A DNA stretch of 28,009 nucleotides from a virus. The stretch is taken from IMG/VR virus record IMGVR_UViG_3300036977_000180, positions 1 through 28,009 of that record; one strand, given 5' to 3'. The position numbers and the translations under genes were made by a program. Below, in pieces: positions 1 to 7,183 of this stretch (within the stretch, counting starts at the first letter, position 1; each line of letters begins with the position of its first letter). The notes beneath the pieces are model-generated. The model was given only the letters and a program-made list of their open reading frames with translations, was not told the DNA's origin and did no database searches.

Positions 1-2
1 GA

Positions 3-80
3 CGCTGGGCAGTCGTCCGATCCTTTGTCTGGGGCATGATTGCCGGCGCAACGATCAACATTCTGGCCCGCCTGATTTAA
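3..80 (+). CDS. C-terminal end of an upstream phage protein (partial)
   Basis: The window opens inside a reading frame that runs to a TAA at 78-80 and gives about 25 residues, mostly hydrophobic, ending in ILARLI. It is directly followed by a rho-independent terminator, so it is probably the last gene of an upstream transcription unit. The hydrophobic tail would suit a membrane-associated end, but too little is present to name a family. The frame was chosen because it stays open to the window edge and stops just before the terminator. Confidence 0.4.
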   Translation, partial: RWAVVRSFVWGMIAGATINILARLI

Positions 81-98
81 GCCCGCGCTAATAACCAC

Positions 99-122
99 AA
101 CCCGCCGCAAGGCGGGTTTTTT
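99..122 (+). terminator. Rho-independent terminator
   Basis: AACCCGCC and GGCGGGTT arms around a short GCAA-type loop are followed by a run of T. This is a textbook intrinsic terminator. It closes the upstream unit and lies a few bases before the first copy of the GTCGTGAC element, so the next gene needs its own promoter. Confidence 0.9.
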
Positions 123-129
123 ATTGCTC

Positions 130-158
130 CGCCAGTCGTGACACTACAGTTCACCGGC
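130..158 (+). promoter_or_regulatory. GTCGTGAC element, copy A (candidate late promoter/operator)
   Basis: The core GTCGTGAC is at 135-142, preceded by CGCCA and followed by ACTACAGTT. The inverted-repeat arms are degraded here compared with the best copies. The element lies between a terminator and the head gene starting at 159, where a promoter is required. The function as promoter or activator site is inferred from position and recurrence. Confidence 0.7.
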
Positions 159-1076
159 ATGATGCTCCACGAAATCCCCGAATTTATCTCGATCACCGGC
201 CTGCTCAAGGCGACCCCCCGCGAGCAGGACGGCCAGCGTTTCATTTTTATGGAAGTCAGCAATGAAAGCCTGGATCAACAAGGCGAGAAAGTGCTGACCC
301 AGGCGCTGGCGGAATCCGCTGCCATCTTTCAAGCCCACGGCAACATCGACATCGACCACGCCACGCAACTGCGCGAACGTGGCGGTTTCCGCGACTGGAT
401 GCACTACGAAATCGGTCGCCCGGTTGAAGTCAAGATCGATGGACAGCGCACCCTGGTCAAAGCCCAGCTTTACCAGGGCGACACCGAACTGGCCCGCAAC
501 GCGAATTTCGTCTGGGAAAGCCTGACCCAACTCAATCCGCCGGCCCGCTGGTATCCCAGCATCGGCGGCGCGGTGTTGGAAAAGGCTATGGAGTTTGATC
601 CAGACAGCCAAGCCAAGGTCGCAGTGATTAAAAAGGTGCGCTGGACCAACGTCGGGCTGTCTCGCACGCCCGTCAACCAGCACGTCCCGACGGCACAGAC
701 CGTGCCGTTTGGCGCACTCAGCAAGTGCTGGCTGCCCGGCGGACTGAATCTGGGCAAGGCTCTGGAAGCCGGCTACGGCACCGACAGCGCACAACTGACC
801 GGCGGCGCGGCCCTGCGCAAAGAAAGTCTCGACCCCCAGATTCAGTCGTACTGGGATTTTCGGGATCGCTTTGCAGCGGACGTGCGCGCCAAAAAAGTCA
901 AGGTGCAGAAACAGGATTTATCGCCGCTGCTGGACTACGCCCGCAACGAATACCGCATCAACCCCGACACCGCCGCCGATTATCTGGAGCGGTTTCTCAA
1001 TGACATTCAGCAGCACCAACAAAAAACCCGGCGCAACGCAACGAACGCTGCCAAGCCGGGTATCACCACGCAGTAA
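159..1076 (+). CDS. Prohead protease-like head maturation protein
   Basis: About 305 residues, with a layout typical of phage prohead proteases: an N-terminal beta-rich region, NIDIDH with a candidate catalytic His at residue 67, and WYPSIGG with a candidate Ser at residue 134, then a conserved W.NVGLS..PVN stretch near 162-173. It opens the head module ahead of scaffold and capsid genes, where such proteases sit, and would cleave scaffold and capsid N-termini during maturation. Residues 200-225 repeat the N-terminus of the major capsid protein (KALEAGYGTD, then LTGGAALR). The start is ATG 159 or 162; a GTG at 138 lies inside the GTCGTGAC element and is less likely. No clear Shine-Dalgarno precedes the ATG. 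The family assignment is by pattern and gene order. Confidence 0.7.
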   Translation: MMLHEIPEFISITGLLKATPREQDGQRFIFMEVSNESLDQQGEKVLTQALAESAAIFQAHGNIDIDHATQLRERGGFRDWMHYEIGRPVEVKIDGQRTLVKAQLYQGDTELARNANFVWESLTQLNPPARWYPSIGGAVLEKAMEFDPDSQAKVAVIKKVRWTNVGLSRTPVNQHVPTAQTVPFGALSKCWLPGGLNLGKALEAGYGTDSAQLTGGAALRKESLDPQIQSYWDFRDRFAADVRAKKVKVQKQDLSPLLDYARNEYRINPDTAADYLERFLNDIQQHQQKTRRNATNAAKPGITTQ

Positions 1077-1091
1077 AAAGGAGTTACTAAC

Positions 1092-1955
1092 ATGGCATCA
1101 CTCAGTTTGCAGTATCACGAGAAACCGATCAACCAGCGCGGCGATCAATTATCGCTGACCGATATGTGGCGGGCAGCGGGAAGCGATCCCAGTAAGCAAC
1201 CGGCCAAATGGCGCGAGCAGGACGGCACCAAAACCTTTGTGTCACACATAGCTTGCATCCTCCTTGTAGGGGAGGATGCACTAATTCAAACACTTAGGGG
1301 CAACGAAGCCGGAACCTGGGCACACTGGCAGATTGCAATGGCCTATGCCAAGTACCTCAGCCCGGAATTTCACGCCTGGTGCAACAGCGTCGTCAAGGCC
1401 CACATGGAAGGGCGCGGCGTTCCGGTACAAGCCACCGGCGCGATCATCGCCTTTTCCGAAGATCGGTTTTTTGAGGCGCTGGCCTCCGCCATGACGCCGG
1501 TCACCGCCGGCATTGTGGCGATTCTGGAAAAGCAGAATAAAACCGATACCCGCGTCGACCGTGTCGAAATGGATGTCTGCGCCATCAAGCACGACGTGAT
1601 TGCACTCCGGGCGGATGTGCAGCAGATCGCCACCAAAGGCCGACGCAAAATCAAGGATTCAGTGAAAGCTGAAATCGTCAAGCATACCGGCCTGCTCGGT
1701 CAGCGCTGCCCGTGTTGCGGAATCAACGAAGTCATCACCTATGACGGCACCAGCCCCTTTGCTGAGTTTGACCACTTCTATCAAAACAGCCTGCCCGATA
1801 CCAATCACGTCTGGCTGATTTGCAAACCCTGCCATACCGAACTGACCACAGGCCGCATTCAGCGCGGCGACCGCCAGGCTGAATTTAACGCCTTTCAAGC
1901 CAAGCGCCAGCGGTTGCCGGGCGCACAACCGATCTTGCAATGGCAAGCCGCTTAA
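1092..1955 (+). CDS. KilA-N domain protein with C-terminal HNH-like nuclease domain
   Basis: 287 residues starting at ATG 1092 behind a good AAGGAG site. Residues about 8-100 fit a KilA-N DNA-binding domain: LTDMWRAAG, then LRGNEAGTWAHWQIAMAYAK and YLSPEFHAW. A helical linker follows. The C-terminus (about 204-260) is a zinc-HNH-like module with CPCC at 206-209, FDHFY with D227/H228, and CKPCH at 244-248. KilA-N domains bind DNA in phage regulators; HNH modules nick or cut DNA. The protein may be a free-standing mobile nuclease or a phage anti-repressor-like factor. It separates protease and scaffold, an unusual place that suggests insertion. Catalytic activity is inferred. Confidence 0.8.
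   Translation: MASLSLQYHEKPINQRGDQLSLTDMWRAAGSDPSKQPAKWREQDGTKTFVSHIACILLVGEDALIQTLRGNEAGTWAHWQIAMAYAKYLSPEFHAWCNSVVKAHMEGRGVPVQATGAIIAFSEDRFFEALASAMTPVTAGIVAILEKQNKTDTRVDRVEMDVCAIKHDVIALRADVQQIATKGRRKIKDSVKAEIVKHTGLLGQRCPCCGINEVITYDGTSPFAEFDHFYQNSLPDTNHVWLICKPCHTELTTGRIQRGDRQAEFNAFQAKRQRLPGAQPILQWQAA
1254..1280 (+). repeat. 10-bp perfect inverted repeat inside the KilA-N coding region
   Basis: TGCATCCTCC (1254-1263) and GGAGGATGCA (1271-1280) pair perfectly around a 7-base loop. It is coding sequence, so the hairpin may be chance or may affect translation. No T-run follows, so it is not a terminator. Confidence 0.5.
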
Positions 1956-1975
1956 TTGTCCACAAGGAACCCCCC

Positions 1976-2701
1976 ATGAGTTTTGAAGCCCTGCTTGACG
2001 ACCTGGACGCCCTCCAGAAAGCACTGCCGCCCCACCAGGAGCCGGACGCCGATCAGAAGGGCGGCCCGTCTGACGGCGACGCCGACAACGCCCCACCGGC
2101 CAAGAAAGCGCCTGCCAAGAAAGACCCCGGCGATCAGAAGATCGCTGCGGCTGCCGATGGCGACAAAGACGGCGACGGTACGACTGACGGCAAAGACGAT
2201 CTGCCGGAAGACGACGAAGACCCGGAAGACGACGAGGATGAATACTTCGGCAAATCGTTTGCTGTGACCAATGCCACCGGCGAGACTATCGAAGCCTATG
2301 ACGGCACTGCGATGATGAAAGCGTTTCAGGAACGGCTTGCCGTCCTAGAGCAGTCGCATGACGCCAGCATCGTGAAGCTGGAGAAAGCCGAGCAAGTGAT
2401 CGCGGATTTGCAAAAGGCCGAAGCGGTCATCAGCAAGCAGTCCGAACTGATCAAGTCCATGCACGGCCAACTGGCGGCGATTCAGGAACAAGGTCGCGGA
2501 CGCAAAAGCGCCCTGACCATTCACGATAAGCCTGCCTCCGTCCCAACTGCACCTGACCGCCCAGCGCCTCATGCCGTTTTAGCGAAAGCGATATCGGCCC
2601 AGCAGACCGGCAAAATTACCGGAACCGATGTGGCCCGGATCGAAAGTTACCTGAGTCGCGGCCTGGCCGTACCCTCGGAACTGGCTGCACTCATTAACTA
2701 A
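1976..2701 (+). CDS. Capsid scaffolding-like protein
   Basis: 241 residues from ATG 1976, behind an AAGGA site; an upstream in-frame ATG at 1940 lies inside the previous gene and has no such site. The protein is low-complexity and very acidic at about 30-90 (Ala/Lys/Pro stretch, then Asp/Glu runs such as PEDDEDPEDDEDE), followed by a helical heptad-rich region (about 115-170) and a short C-terminal helix. Acidic, coiled-coil proteins between the protease and the major capsid gene are typically scaffolds that guide procapsid assembly and are then cleaved or expelled. There is no sequence motif that proves the role; the call rests on composition and position. Confidence 0.65.
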   Translation: MSFEALLDDLDALQKALPPHQEPDADQKGGPSDGDADNAPPAKKAPAKKDPGDQKIAAAADGDKDGDGTTDGKDDLPEDDEDPEDDEDEYFGKSFAVTNATGETIEAYDGTAMMKAFQERLAVLEQSHDASIVKLEKAEQVIADLQKAEAVISKQSELIKSMHGQLAAIQEQGRGRKSALTIHDKPASVPTAPDRPAPHAVLAKAISAQQTGKITGTDVARIESYLSRGLAVPSELAALIN

Positions 2702-2725
2702 CCCCGCCTTTAAGGATTATTGATC

Positions 2726-4168
2726 ATGGCTCTTGACCCGTCTCTCTTTACCCAGAATTCTGCCACCGGCGCGATGCCGATGGGCGATGTCGAGGAACTC
2801 CGCAAAGCCCTGGAAGCCGGCTACGGCACCGATATGTCCACCCTCACCGGTGGCGCGGCGCTGCGCATCCAGTCCCTGGATGCCACCATGCAGGCGACTC
2901 TGGCGGATAATTCGCATTTTGCACTGTTTAACGCCCTGCCTAAGCCGAAAGCCGGTGCGACCGTCGATGAATGGACGGAAGCCACCGATCAGGGCGGCTG
3001 GGCGGGTAGCACGGCCAACTCGGAAACGGGCGCGATTGCCCAGTCCCAGGGCACCTACGCCCGCCGCGTCGGCATGGTCAAGTACCTGATGACCCAGTGT
3101 CAGGTCTCGTTTGTCCAGACCTTGCAGAATGCCATCGCGGACGCCGAGGCCATCGAAAACCAGATGGGCACGCTGCGGATTTTGCGCGACGTGGAACACC
3201 TGAATTTTTATGGCGACTCCAGCGTTGTCCCGACTGAGTTTGACGGGATCGTGACCCAGATGAACTCGCTCGGCTCGGCGGATCATGTGATCGATGCCGG
3301 CGGCGTTTCGCTGACCAGCGCGACCGCCATTGATCATATCGCCAAGGCCGCCGCCGTCATTGCCGGTTACGGCAACTTCGGCAAGCCGACCGATCTGTTC
3401 TTACCGCCCAGTGTCGGCGCGGATCTGGACATCAACCTCGATCCGGCTTATCGCGTCCCGCTATCCAGCGGCCAGCAGGCCAACCTGGGTACGCCAGTGC
3501 GCGGGATCGTGACCGCCCATGGCGACGTCAAGATGAACCGCGATGTCTTTATTCAGGACGAGCGGATGCAGGCCCCGTTTGAAATTCAGTTCCCGGTACA
3601 GGCCAGCGCTAACACCTTCACCCCGGCCAGCATCACCGCTGACGCCAGCGTGAGCGATACCGCCAGCCAGTTTGTCACCGCGACCGCCGGCAATTATTAC
3701 TACGCGGTCGCCGGGATTAACGGCTCCGGCCAGTCCGTGATCGTCAAGTCGACCCAGACCGCGGTCGCCGCCGGCAAGAAAGTCACCTTGACCATTACGG
3801 CCAGTGTCGCCGGCACCGAAACCGGTTACGCGATTTATCGTGGCCGGCTGAACGGCACCAACGCGACGGCTGACTTCCGGTTGATGGCCCGCGTCCCCAA
3901 GGGCGGAGCCACCACGACCTTTGTGGATCGCAACCGGGAAATTCCGGGCACGACTAAGGCGTTCTTGCTGAACCTGACCCCAGGGCACACCGCAATCACC
4001 TGGCGGTCACTGCTGCCGCTGATCAAGTTCCCGCTGTACCCGACCAACGCCGCCATTGTCCCCTGGGCGCTATTGATGTTTGGCTACCTGCGAATCAGCA
4101 AGCGCCGGCACCATGCGGTCATCAAGAACATCGTGCCCAGCGCCGCAAGCTGGAAGCCGTTTGTGTAA
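2726..4168 (+). CDS. Major capsid protein with Ig/FN3-like insertion
   Basis: 480 residues from ATG 2726, behind AAGGA at 2712-2716; the earlier TTG at 2720 is less likely. It forms the capsid shell. The N-terminus carries KALEAGYGTD..LTGGAALR..SLD at residues 27-52, and the body has the size and order expected for an HK97-fold capsid protein, following protease and scaffold. Residues about 295-400 form a Thr/Ala/Val-rich beta segment (YYYAVAGINGSGQS, ETGYAIYRGR) like an Ig or fibronectin-III domain, probably displayed on the capsid surface. The C-terminus (IKNIVPSAASWKPFV) returns to core-like sequence. The role is well supported by context; the exact capsid subfamily is not identified. Confidence 0.85.
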   Translation: MALDPSLFTQNSATGAMPMGDVEELRKALEAGYGTDMSTLTGGAALRIQSLDATMQATLADNSHFALFNALPKPKAGATVDEWTEATDQGGWAGSTANSETGAIAQSQGTYARRVGMVKYLMTQCQVSFVQTLQNAIADAEAIENQMGTLRILRDVEHLNFYGDSSVVPTEFDGIVTQMNSLGSADHVIDAGGVSLTSATAIDHIAKAAAVIAGYGNFGKPTDLFLPPSVGADLDINLDPAYRVPLSSGQQANLGTPVRGIVTAHGDVKMNRDVFIQDERMQAPFEIQFPVQASANTFTPASITADASVSDTASQFVTATAGNYYYAVAGINGSGQSVIVKSTQTAVAAGKKVTLTITASVAGTETGYAIYRGRLNGTNATADFRLMARVPKGGATTTFVDRNREIPGTTKAFLLNLTPGHTAITWRSLLPLIKFPLYPTNAAIVPWALLMFGYLRISKRRHHAVIKNIVPSAASWKPFV

Positions 4169-4177
4169 GGAATCGCC

Positions 4178-4399
4178 ATGCCCCAAGTGATTTGCACCCT
4201 GCAAAACATGAGCGGCTCGGTATCCGGGATCACGTTTACCCGTGACCCGGATAGCGACGGCCCCTGGCTGTCCGAAGTGGTCTCGGATGAAGTGGCGGAT
4301 TTATTCGCCACGATCCCCGGCTACGCGAAACAGCCAGAATCGGACGTCCTGCCCGAACCGGAACCCGACCCAGCGCCTAAGAGCAAGCGTCATGGATAA
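4178..4399 (+). CDS. Small acidic hypothetical protein downstream of capsid
   Basis: 73 residues from ATG 4178, behind a TAAGGA site ten bases after the capsid stop. The N-terminal half is probably a small beta fold (ICTLQNMSGSVSGITF); the C-terminus is Pro/Glu/Asp-rich (LPEPEPDPAPKSK) and probably disordered. I do not recognise a family. Position directly after the capsid gene suggests a head accessory protein. It overlaps the next gene by 8 bases, which implies coupled translation. Confidence 0.6.
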   Translation: MPQVICTLQNMSGSVSGITFTRDPDSDGPWLSEVVSDEVADLFATIPGYAKQPESDVLPEPEPDPAPKSKRHG

Positions 4400-4619
4400 C
4401 CTCAAGCTGTTAATCAGCCTGCTGCCGACCTTGATCTCGCTGGTCAAAACCATCGAGATCGCCCTGCCCGAAAAAGGAAATGGCGCAACCAAGCTGGCGA
4501 TGGTGCGAGAAATCCTCACGGCCCTCAACGATGGCGTCCCGGCGGCCTGGCCGATGATCGAGACCACGATCAACGCCATCGTCAAGGCGTTTAATCTGAC
4601 CGGCAAATTAGGGAAGTAA
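4392..4619 (+). CDS. Small helical hypothetical protein
   Basis: 75 residues from ATG 4392, overlapping the end of the previous gene. The N-terminus is strongly hydrophobic (LKLLISLLPTLISLVKTIEIA) and the remainder is helical (TKLAMVREILTALND, PMIETTINAIVKAF). It could be an amphipathic or membrane-associated helix protein. No family was recognised. The same frame stays open upstream to 4242, but the ATG at 4392 fits the overlap pattern of the operon. Confidence 0.6.
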   Translation: MDNLKLLISLLPTLISLVKTIEIALPEKGNGATKLAMVREILTALNDGVPAAWPMIETTINAIVKAFNLTGKLGK

Positions 4620-4623
4620 GGCC

Positions 4624-4998
4624 ATGCCTTGCCAGAACTGGCAAGCCACCGCACGCGGCGCTGCGGATACCGCTCTCCTTCCGCCGTCGCCAAATCCCCC
4701 GCCGCAGGTGGCGCACCCGGTTCCCCCGGACGTACCCCCTGCGGTTTTTGCGCCGCTTCCCACTATCCTTCGGCCCAATTCGCCCAGCCTGGCGGTAGAG
4801 ATCGGCAATCAACTGGAAGCCCATCTAACCGCTATCACCCACGCACACCCAGCCAGCGCGATTGATATGGACACATCGGGATTCACCGGCATTCTTGAAG
4901 CAGCAAACTCCATTATCTATACTGCGCAAGCGGTCGCAGCCGAACTCGATCAGCATCAACATTTATCAACTGGCCCGCTCGACGGCGGACTATTTTAA
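4624..4998 (+). CDS. Proline-rich small virion-type protein
   Basis: 124 residues starting four bases after the previous stop, with TAAGG just upstream. Residues 20-50 are a Pro-rich linker; the C-terminal half is helical and ends in LSTGPLDGGLF. That ending resembles the end of the following fibre-like protein (STLDGGSF), suggesting that both belong to the same virion substructure. I do not recognise the family. A competing frame at 4629-4865 is Ser/Arg/Pro-rich, ends early and looks like a shadow. Confidence 0.5.
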   Translation: MPCQNWQATARGAADTALLPPSPNPPPQVAHPVPPDVPPAVFAPLPTILRPNSPSLAVEIGNQLEAHLTAITHAHPASAIDMDTSGFTGILEAANSIIYTAQAVAAELDQHQHLSTGPLDGGLF

Positions 4999-5010
4999 CG
5001 GACACCCGCC

Positions 5011-6282
5011 ATGGCAAACCCAATTCAGATCAAACGCAGTGCCACCACTGCCATCCCGCCGTCTCTATTGCAGGGTGAACTGGCCTGGTCAGAATCCTCG
5101 GATACGCTGTACATCGGTGAAACCGGTAGCGCGATCACCGCAATTGCTGGCCCCGGAACGTTTGCCAAAATTAACAGCCCGACCTTCACCGGCAACCCGG
5201 CGATCAGCACGGCAGTCGTCAATAGCGCCAACGACACCAGCATCGCTACGACTGCGTTTGTAAAAAATCAGGCGTACCTGACCGGCAATCAGAACATCAC
5301 CGTCTCTGGCGATGCGACCGGATCAGGCACTACGGCCATCGCGCTGACCCTGGCGGCGGCGGGCACAGCAGGAACCTACACCAAGGTCACCACTGACGCC
5401 AAAGGCCGGGTGACCACCGGTGCCACACTGGCAGCAACGGACATACCCGCACTGACTGCCAGCAAGATCAGTGATTTTGACACGCAAGTCCGGCTGTCTC
5501 GCCTCGATCAAATGGCAGCCCCCACCAGCGCTGTCAGTCTGAACAGCCAGCGGATTACCAGTGTCGCTACCCCCAGCGTCGGCACCGATGCGGCCAACAA
5601 AGACTACGTCGACGCGGCCCGCATGGGCATGGACGTCAAAGAGTCGGTACGCGCCGCAACGACCGCAACGATCACGCTATCAGCCCCACAGACGATTGAT
5701 GGCGTTGCGGTCATCGCTGGCGACCGGGTGCTGGTCAAAAACCAAAGTAGCGGCGCTGCTAATGGCATTTATGTCGTTGCGGCAGCGGCATGGACACGGG
5801 CAACTGACGCCAATATCAGCGCCGAAGTCACGCCGGGCATGTTTTGTTTTGTCGAGGAAGGTACAGCCAACGCCGACTCAGGCTGGATACTCAGTACCAA
5901 TGCCGCGATCACTCTGGACACCACTGCGCTGGTCTTTACCCAGTTTTCCGGCGCTGGATCGTTAACCGCCGGCGACGGCATGACCCAATCTGGATCGACC
6001 TTTAACGTCGTCGGTACGACGAATCGGATCACGGTTTCAGCCGATGCAATTGATATTGCCAGCACCTACGTCGGGCAAGCCACCATCACGACCCTCGGCA
6101 CCGTCACCACCGGCGTCTGGAACGGCACGCTGATCCCGCTGCAATACGGTGGCACCGGTACCGCATTGAACGGTGCAGCCGATGGCGCGATTTTTAAGAA
6201 GTCGGGAACCGGGCTGGTTGCAGCCGTCCTCGGTACGGATTATTTGTCAAATACCAGCACGTTAGACGGCGGAAGTTTCTGA
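5011..6282 (+). CDS. Fibre-like virion protein, probable head fibre
   Basis: 423 residues from ATG 5011. The N-terminus (IQIKRS..TTAIPPSLLQGELAW, then DTLYIGE) is the attachment-type module found at the start of many phage fibre and tropism proteins. The body is Thr/Ala/Gly-rich beta repeats with typical fibre phrases such as SPTFTGNP, TTAFVK, GTDAANKDYVD and YGGTG. It ends in STLDGGSF. Its place right behind the capsid gene and far from the baseplate argues for a head fibre or capsid decoration that binds host or surfaces, not a tail fibre; this is inference. A weak hairpin follows the stop. Confidence 0.7.
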   Translation: MANPIQIKRSATTAIPPSLLQGELAWSESSDTLYIGETGSAITAIAGPGTFAKINSPTFTGNPAISTAVVNSANDTSIATTAFVKNQAYLTGNQNITVSGDATGSGTTAIALTLAAAGTAGTYTKVTTDAKGRVTTGATLAATDIPALTASKISDFDTQVRLSRLDQMAAPTSAVSLNSQRITSVATPSVGTDAANKDYVDAARMGMDVKESVRAATTATITLSAPQTIDGVAVIAGDRVLVKNQSSGAANGIYVVAAAAWTRATDANISAEVTPGMFCFVEEGTANADSGWILSTNAAITLDTTALVFTQFSGAGSLTAGDGMTQSGSTFNVVGTTNRITVSADAIDIASTYVGQATITTLGTVTTGVWNGTLIPLQYGGTGTALNGAADGAIFKKSGTGLVAAVLGTDYLSNTSTLDGGSF

Positions 6283-6291
6283 TTTAACCCC

Positions 6292-6316
6292 GGCGCTTTT
6301 TTAAGCGCCGCGCTTT
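6292..6316 (+). terminator. Weak intrinsic terminator or attenuator
   Basis: GGCGCTT (6292-6298) and AAGCGCC (6303-6309) pair around TTTT, followed by GCGC and an interrupted T-rich tract. It sits between two fibre-like genes and could partly reduce transcription of the second. The interrupted T-tract makes it weaker than the terminators at 99 and 20916. Confidence 0.45.
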
Positions 6317-6335
6317 TCCTTTTTAGGAATCCAGT

Positions 6336-6695
6336 ATGGCAAATAAAATTATTCACAAACGCAGCAGTGTCGCCGCAAAAGTCCCGCTGGCCTCCGATCT
6401 GGATTACGGCGAACTGGCGGTCAATTACACCGACGCAGCGCTGTATTTGAAAAAGGCGGATAACTCGATAGCGCGAGTGAATGATGCTGCGAACGTCAAG
6501 AACACCCCAGCAGGCAACATTGCAGCAACGACTGTTCAAGCGGCGCTGAATGAGTTGGATACCGAGAAGCAGGCGGCGTTGGTATCAGGCACGACCATCA
6601 AAACGATCAACAGCACGTCATTACTCGGATCGGGCGACATCGTGATTACGGGCGGCGGTTCAGCCGGCAAGTCGTTTTTCATGGCCGGCTGGTAG
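6336..6695 (+). CDS. Short fibre-like protein, probable head fibre/decoration
   Basis: 119 residues from ATG 6336, behind TAGGA. The N-terminus (NKIIHKRS..AAKVPLASDLDYGELAV, then ALYLKKAD) matches the same attachment module as the preceding fibre protein, with a short helical and Gly/Thr-rich remainder (NTPAGNIAATTVQAALNELD, STSLLGSGDIVIT). It is a short relative or partner of that fibre, probably forming a trimeric stalk. It is the last plus-strand gene before the toxin-antitoxin-like cassette; a GTCGTGAC element starts 14 bases after its stop. Confidence 0.65.
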   Translation: MANKIIHKRSSVAAKVPLASDLDYGELAVNYTDAALYLKKADNSIARVNDAANVKNTPAGNIAATTVQAALNELDTEKQAALVSGTTIKTINSTSLLGSGDIVITGGGSAGKSFFMAGW

Positions 6696-6708
6696 CGCCG
6701 CCCCCCCG

Positions 6709-6733
6709 CGCCAGTCGTGACAGCACACTGGCG
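6709..6733 (+). promoter_or_regulatory. GTCGTGAC element, copy B
   Basis: The core is at 6714-6721. Perfect 7-bp arms CGCCAGT (6709-6715) and ACTGGCG (6727-6733) flank it. Unlike the other copies it faces the 3' end of a minus-strand gene at once, so as a promoter it would read antisense into the toxin. With copy C it brackets the toxin-antitoxin-like cassette as a direct repeat. Confidence 0.7.
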
Positions 6734-6734
6734 A

Positions 6735-7034
6735 TTAAGGCGCTCGGTCAATTTCATCATGTGGAGCGATCCGCCGTAAAATCGCCGTAGCCCCTTCAAT
6801 AGCCAATGACAGCTTATAATTGCCGGTGACGTGCAGCGTATAAAGATCGGGCCGACGATAGCCTTTCAACTTTTCAAAAGCCAACCCCGGCGGACGCGGA
6901 TCGCTCAATAACGCCGTCAGTCTATCTTCAGTGCGTTGCTGCAACTCCGCCGTCAGTTTCCCAAAGTCTTTACTGAACCGCGCAGTGCGCTGGATGTGGC
7001 GAATCAGGACACCGCCTGAACCGATGACCGTCAT
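6735..7034 (-). CDS. RelE/YafQ-superfamily toxin-like protein
   Basis: 99 residues on the minus strand. The sequence fits the RelE fold of ribosome-dependent mRNA interferases: TARFSKDFGKL near the N-terminus, then a central basic stretch (FEKLKGYRRPDLYTLHV), NYKLSLAIEG, and a C-terminal ILRRIAPHDEID. Such toxins cut mRNA on the ribosome and are held in check by a partner antitoxin. Its ATG overlaps the TGA of the upstream gene (ATGA), so translation is coupled, as in toxin-antitoxin operons. In a phage it may act in prophage maintenance or exclusion of other phages. The superfamily call is by pattern; the catalytic residues were not verified. Confidence 0.7.
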   Translation of the reverse strand: MTVIGSGGVLIRHIQRTARFSKDFGKLTAELQQRTEDRLTALLSDPRPPGLAFEKLKGYRRPDLYTLHVTGNYKLSLAIEGATAILRRIAPHDEIDRAP

Positions 7035-7183
7035 CCTTGCACCGCATCCCGCCGCAAGGCTGCGATTAGTGCGGCGGCTGAGGTGAAGGTTTCTGGCAAC
7101 ACCGGCGACACGTCAGCATCATGCTCCAGCAACCACAGTCGCGCCCGGCCCAAATCCGCATGAAGCGCAGTCATCTCCCGCAT
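7031..7183 (-). CDS. Small protein coupled to the RelE-like toxin (candidate antitoxin or C-terminal part)
   Basis: The frame is open from 7291, but the best start is ATG 7183 or 7174, giving about 50 residues (TALHADLGRARLWLLEHD, then PETFTSAAALIAALRRD). It ends in an ATGA overlap with the toxin. It overlaps the preceding ORF out of frame; that ORF's last 15 or so residues look unnatural (CASCGFGPG), while this frame looks natural. So either two overlapping genes exist, or one protein is split by a +1 frameshift, real or programmed. No antitoxin DNA-binding motif is recognised. Confidence 0.45.
   Translation of the reverse strand: MREMTALHADLGRARLWLLEHDADVSPVLPETFTSAAALIAALRRDAVQG

Noticed and set aside
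11-18. AGTCGTCC near the window start as a ninth element copy
   Set aside because: It departs from the invariant core at its end, is inside a coding frame, and lacks the downstream pattern.
144-794. Long minus-strand ORF (216 codons) opposite the protease-like gene
   Set aside because: It lies wholly antisense to a well-supported gene, has no ribosome site or family pattern, and its length is explained by the GC-rich codon usage of the other strand.
1251-1320. Possible intron or intein in the KilA-N gene because of the hairpin and AT-rich stretch
   Set aside because: The translated sequence through this stretch matches the expected KilA-N pattern without a gap, so nothing needs splicing out.
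2717-3337. Minus-strand ORF of 206 codons opposite the capsid gene
   Set aside because: Arg/Gly/His-rich composition typical of an antisense shadow; no start signal and no place in an operon.
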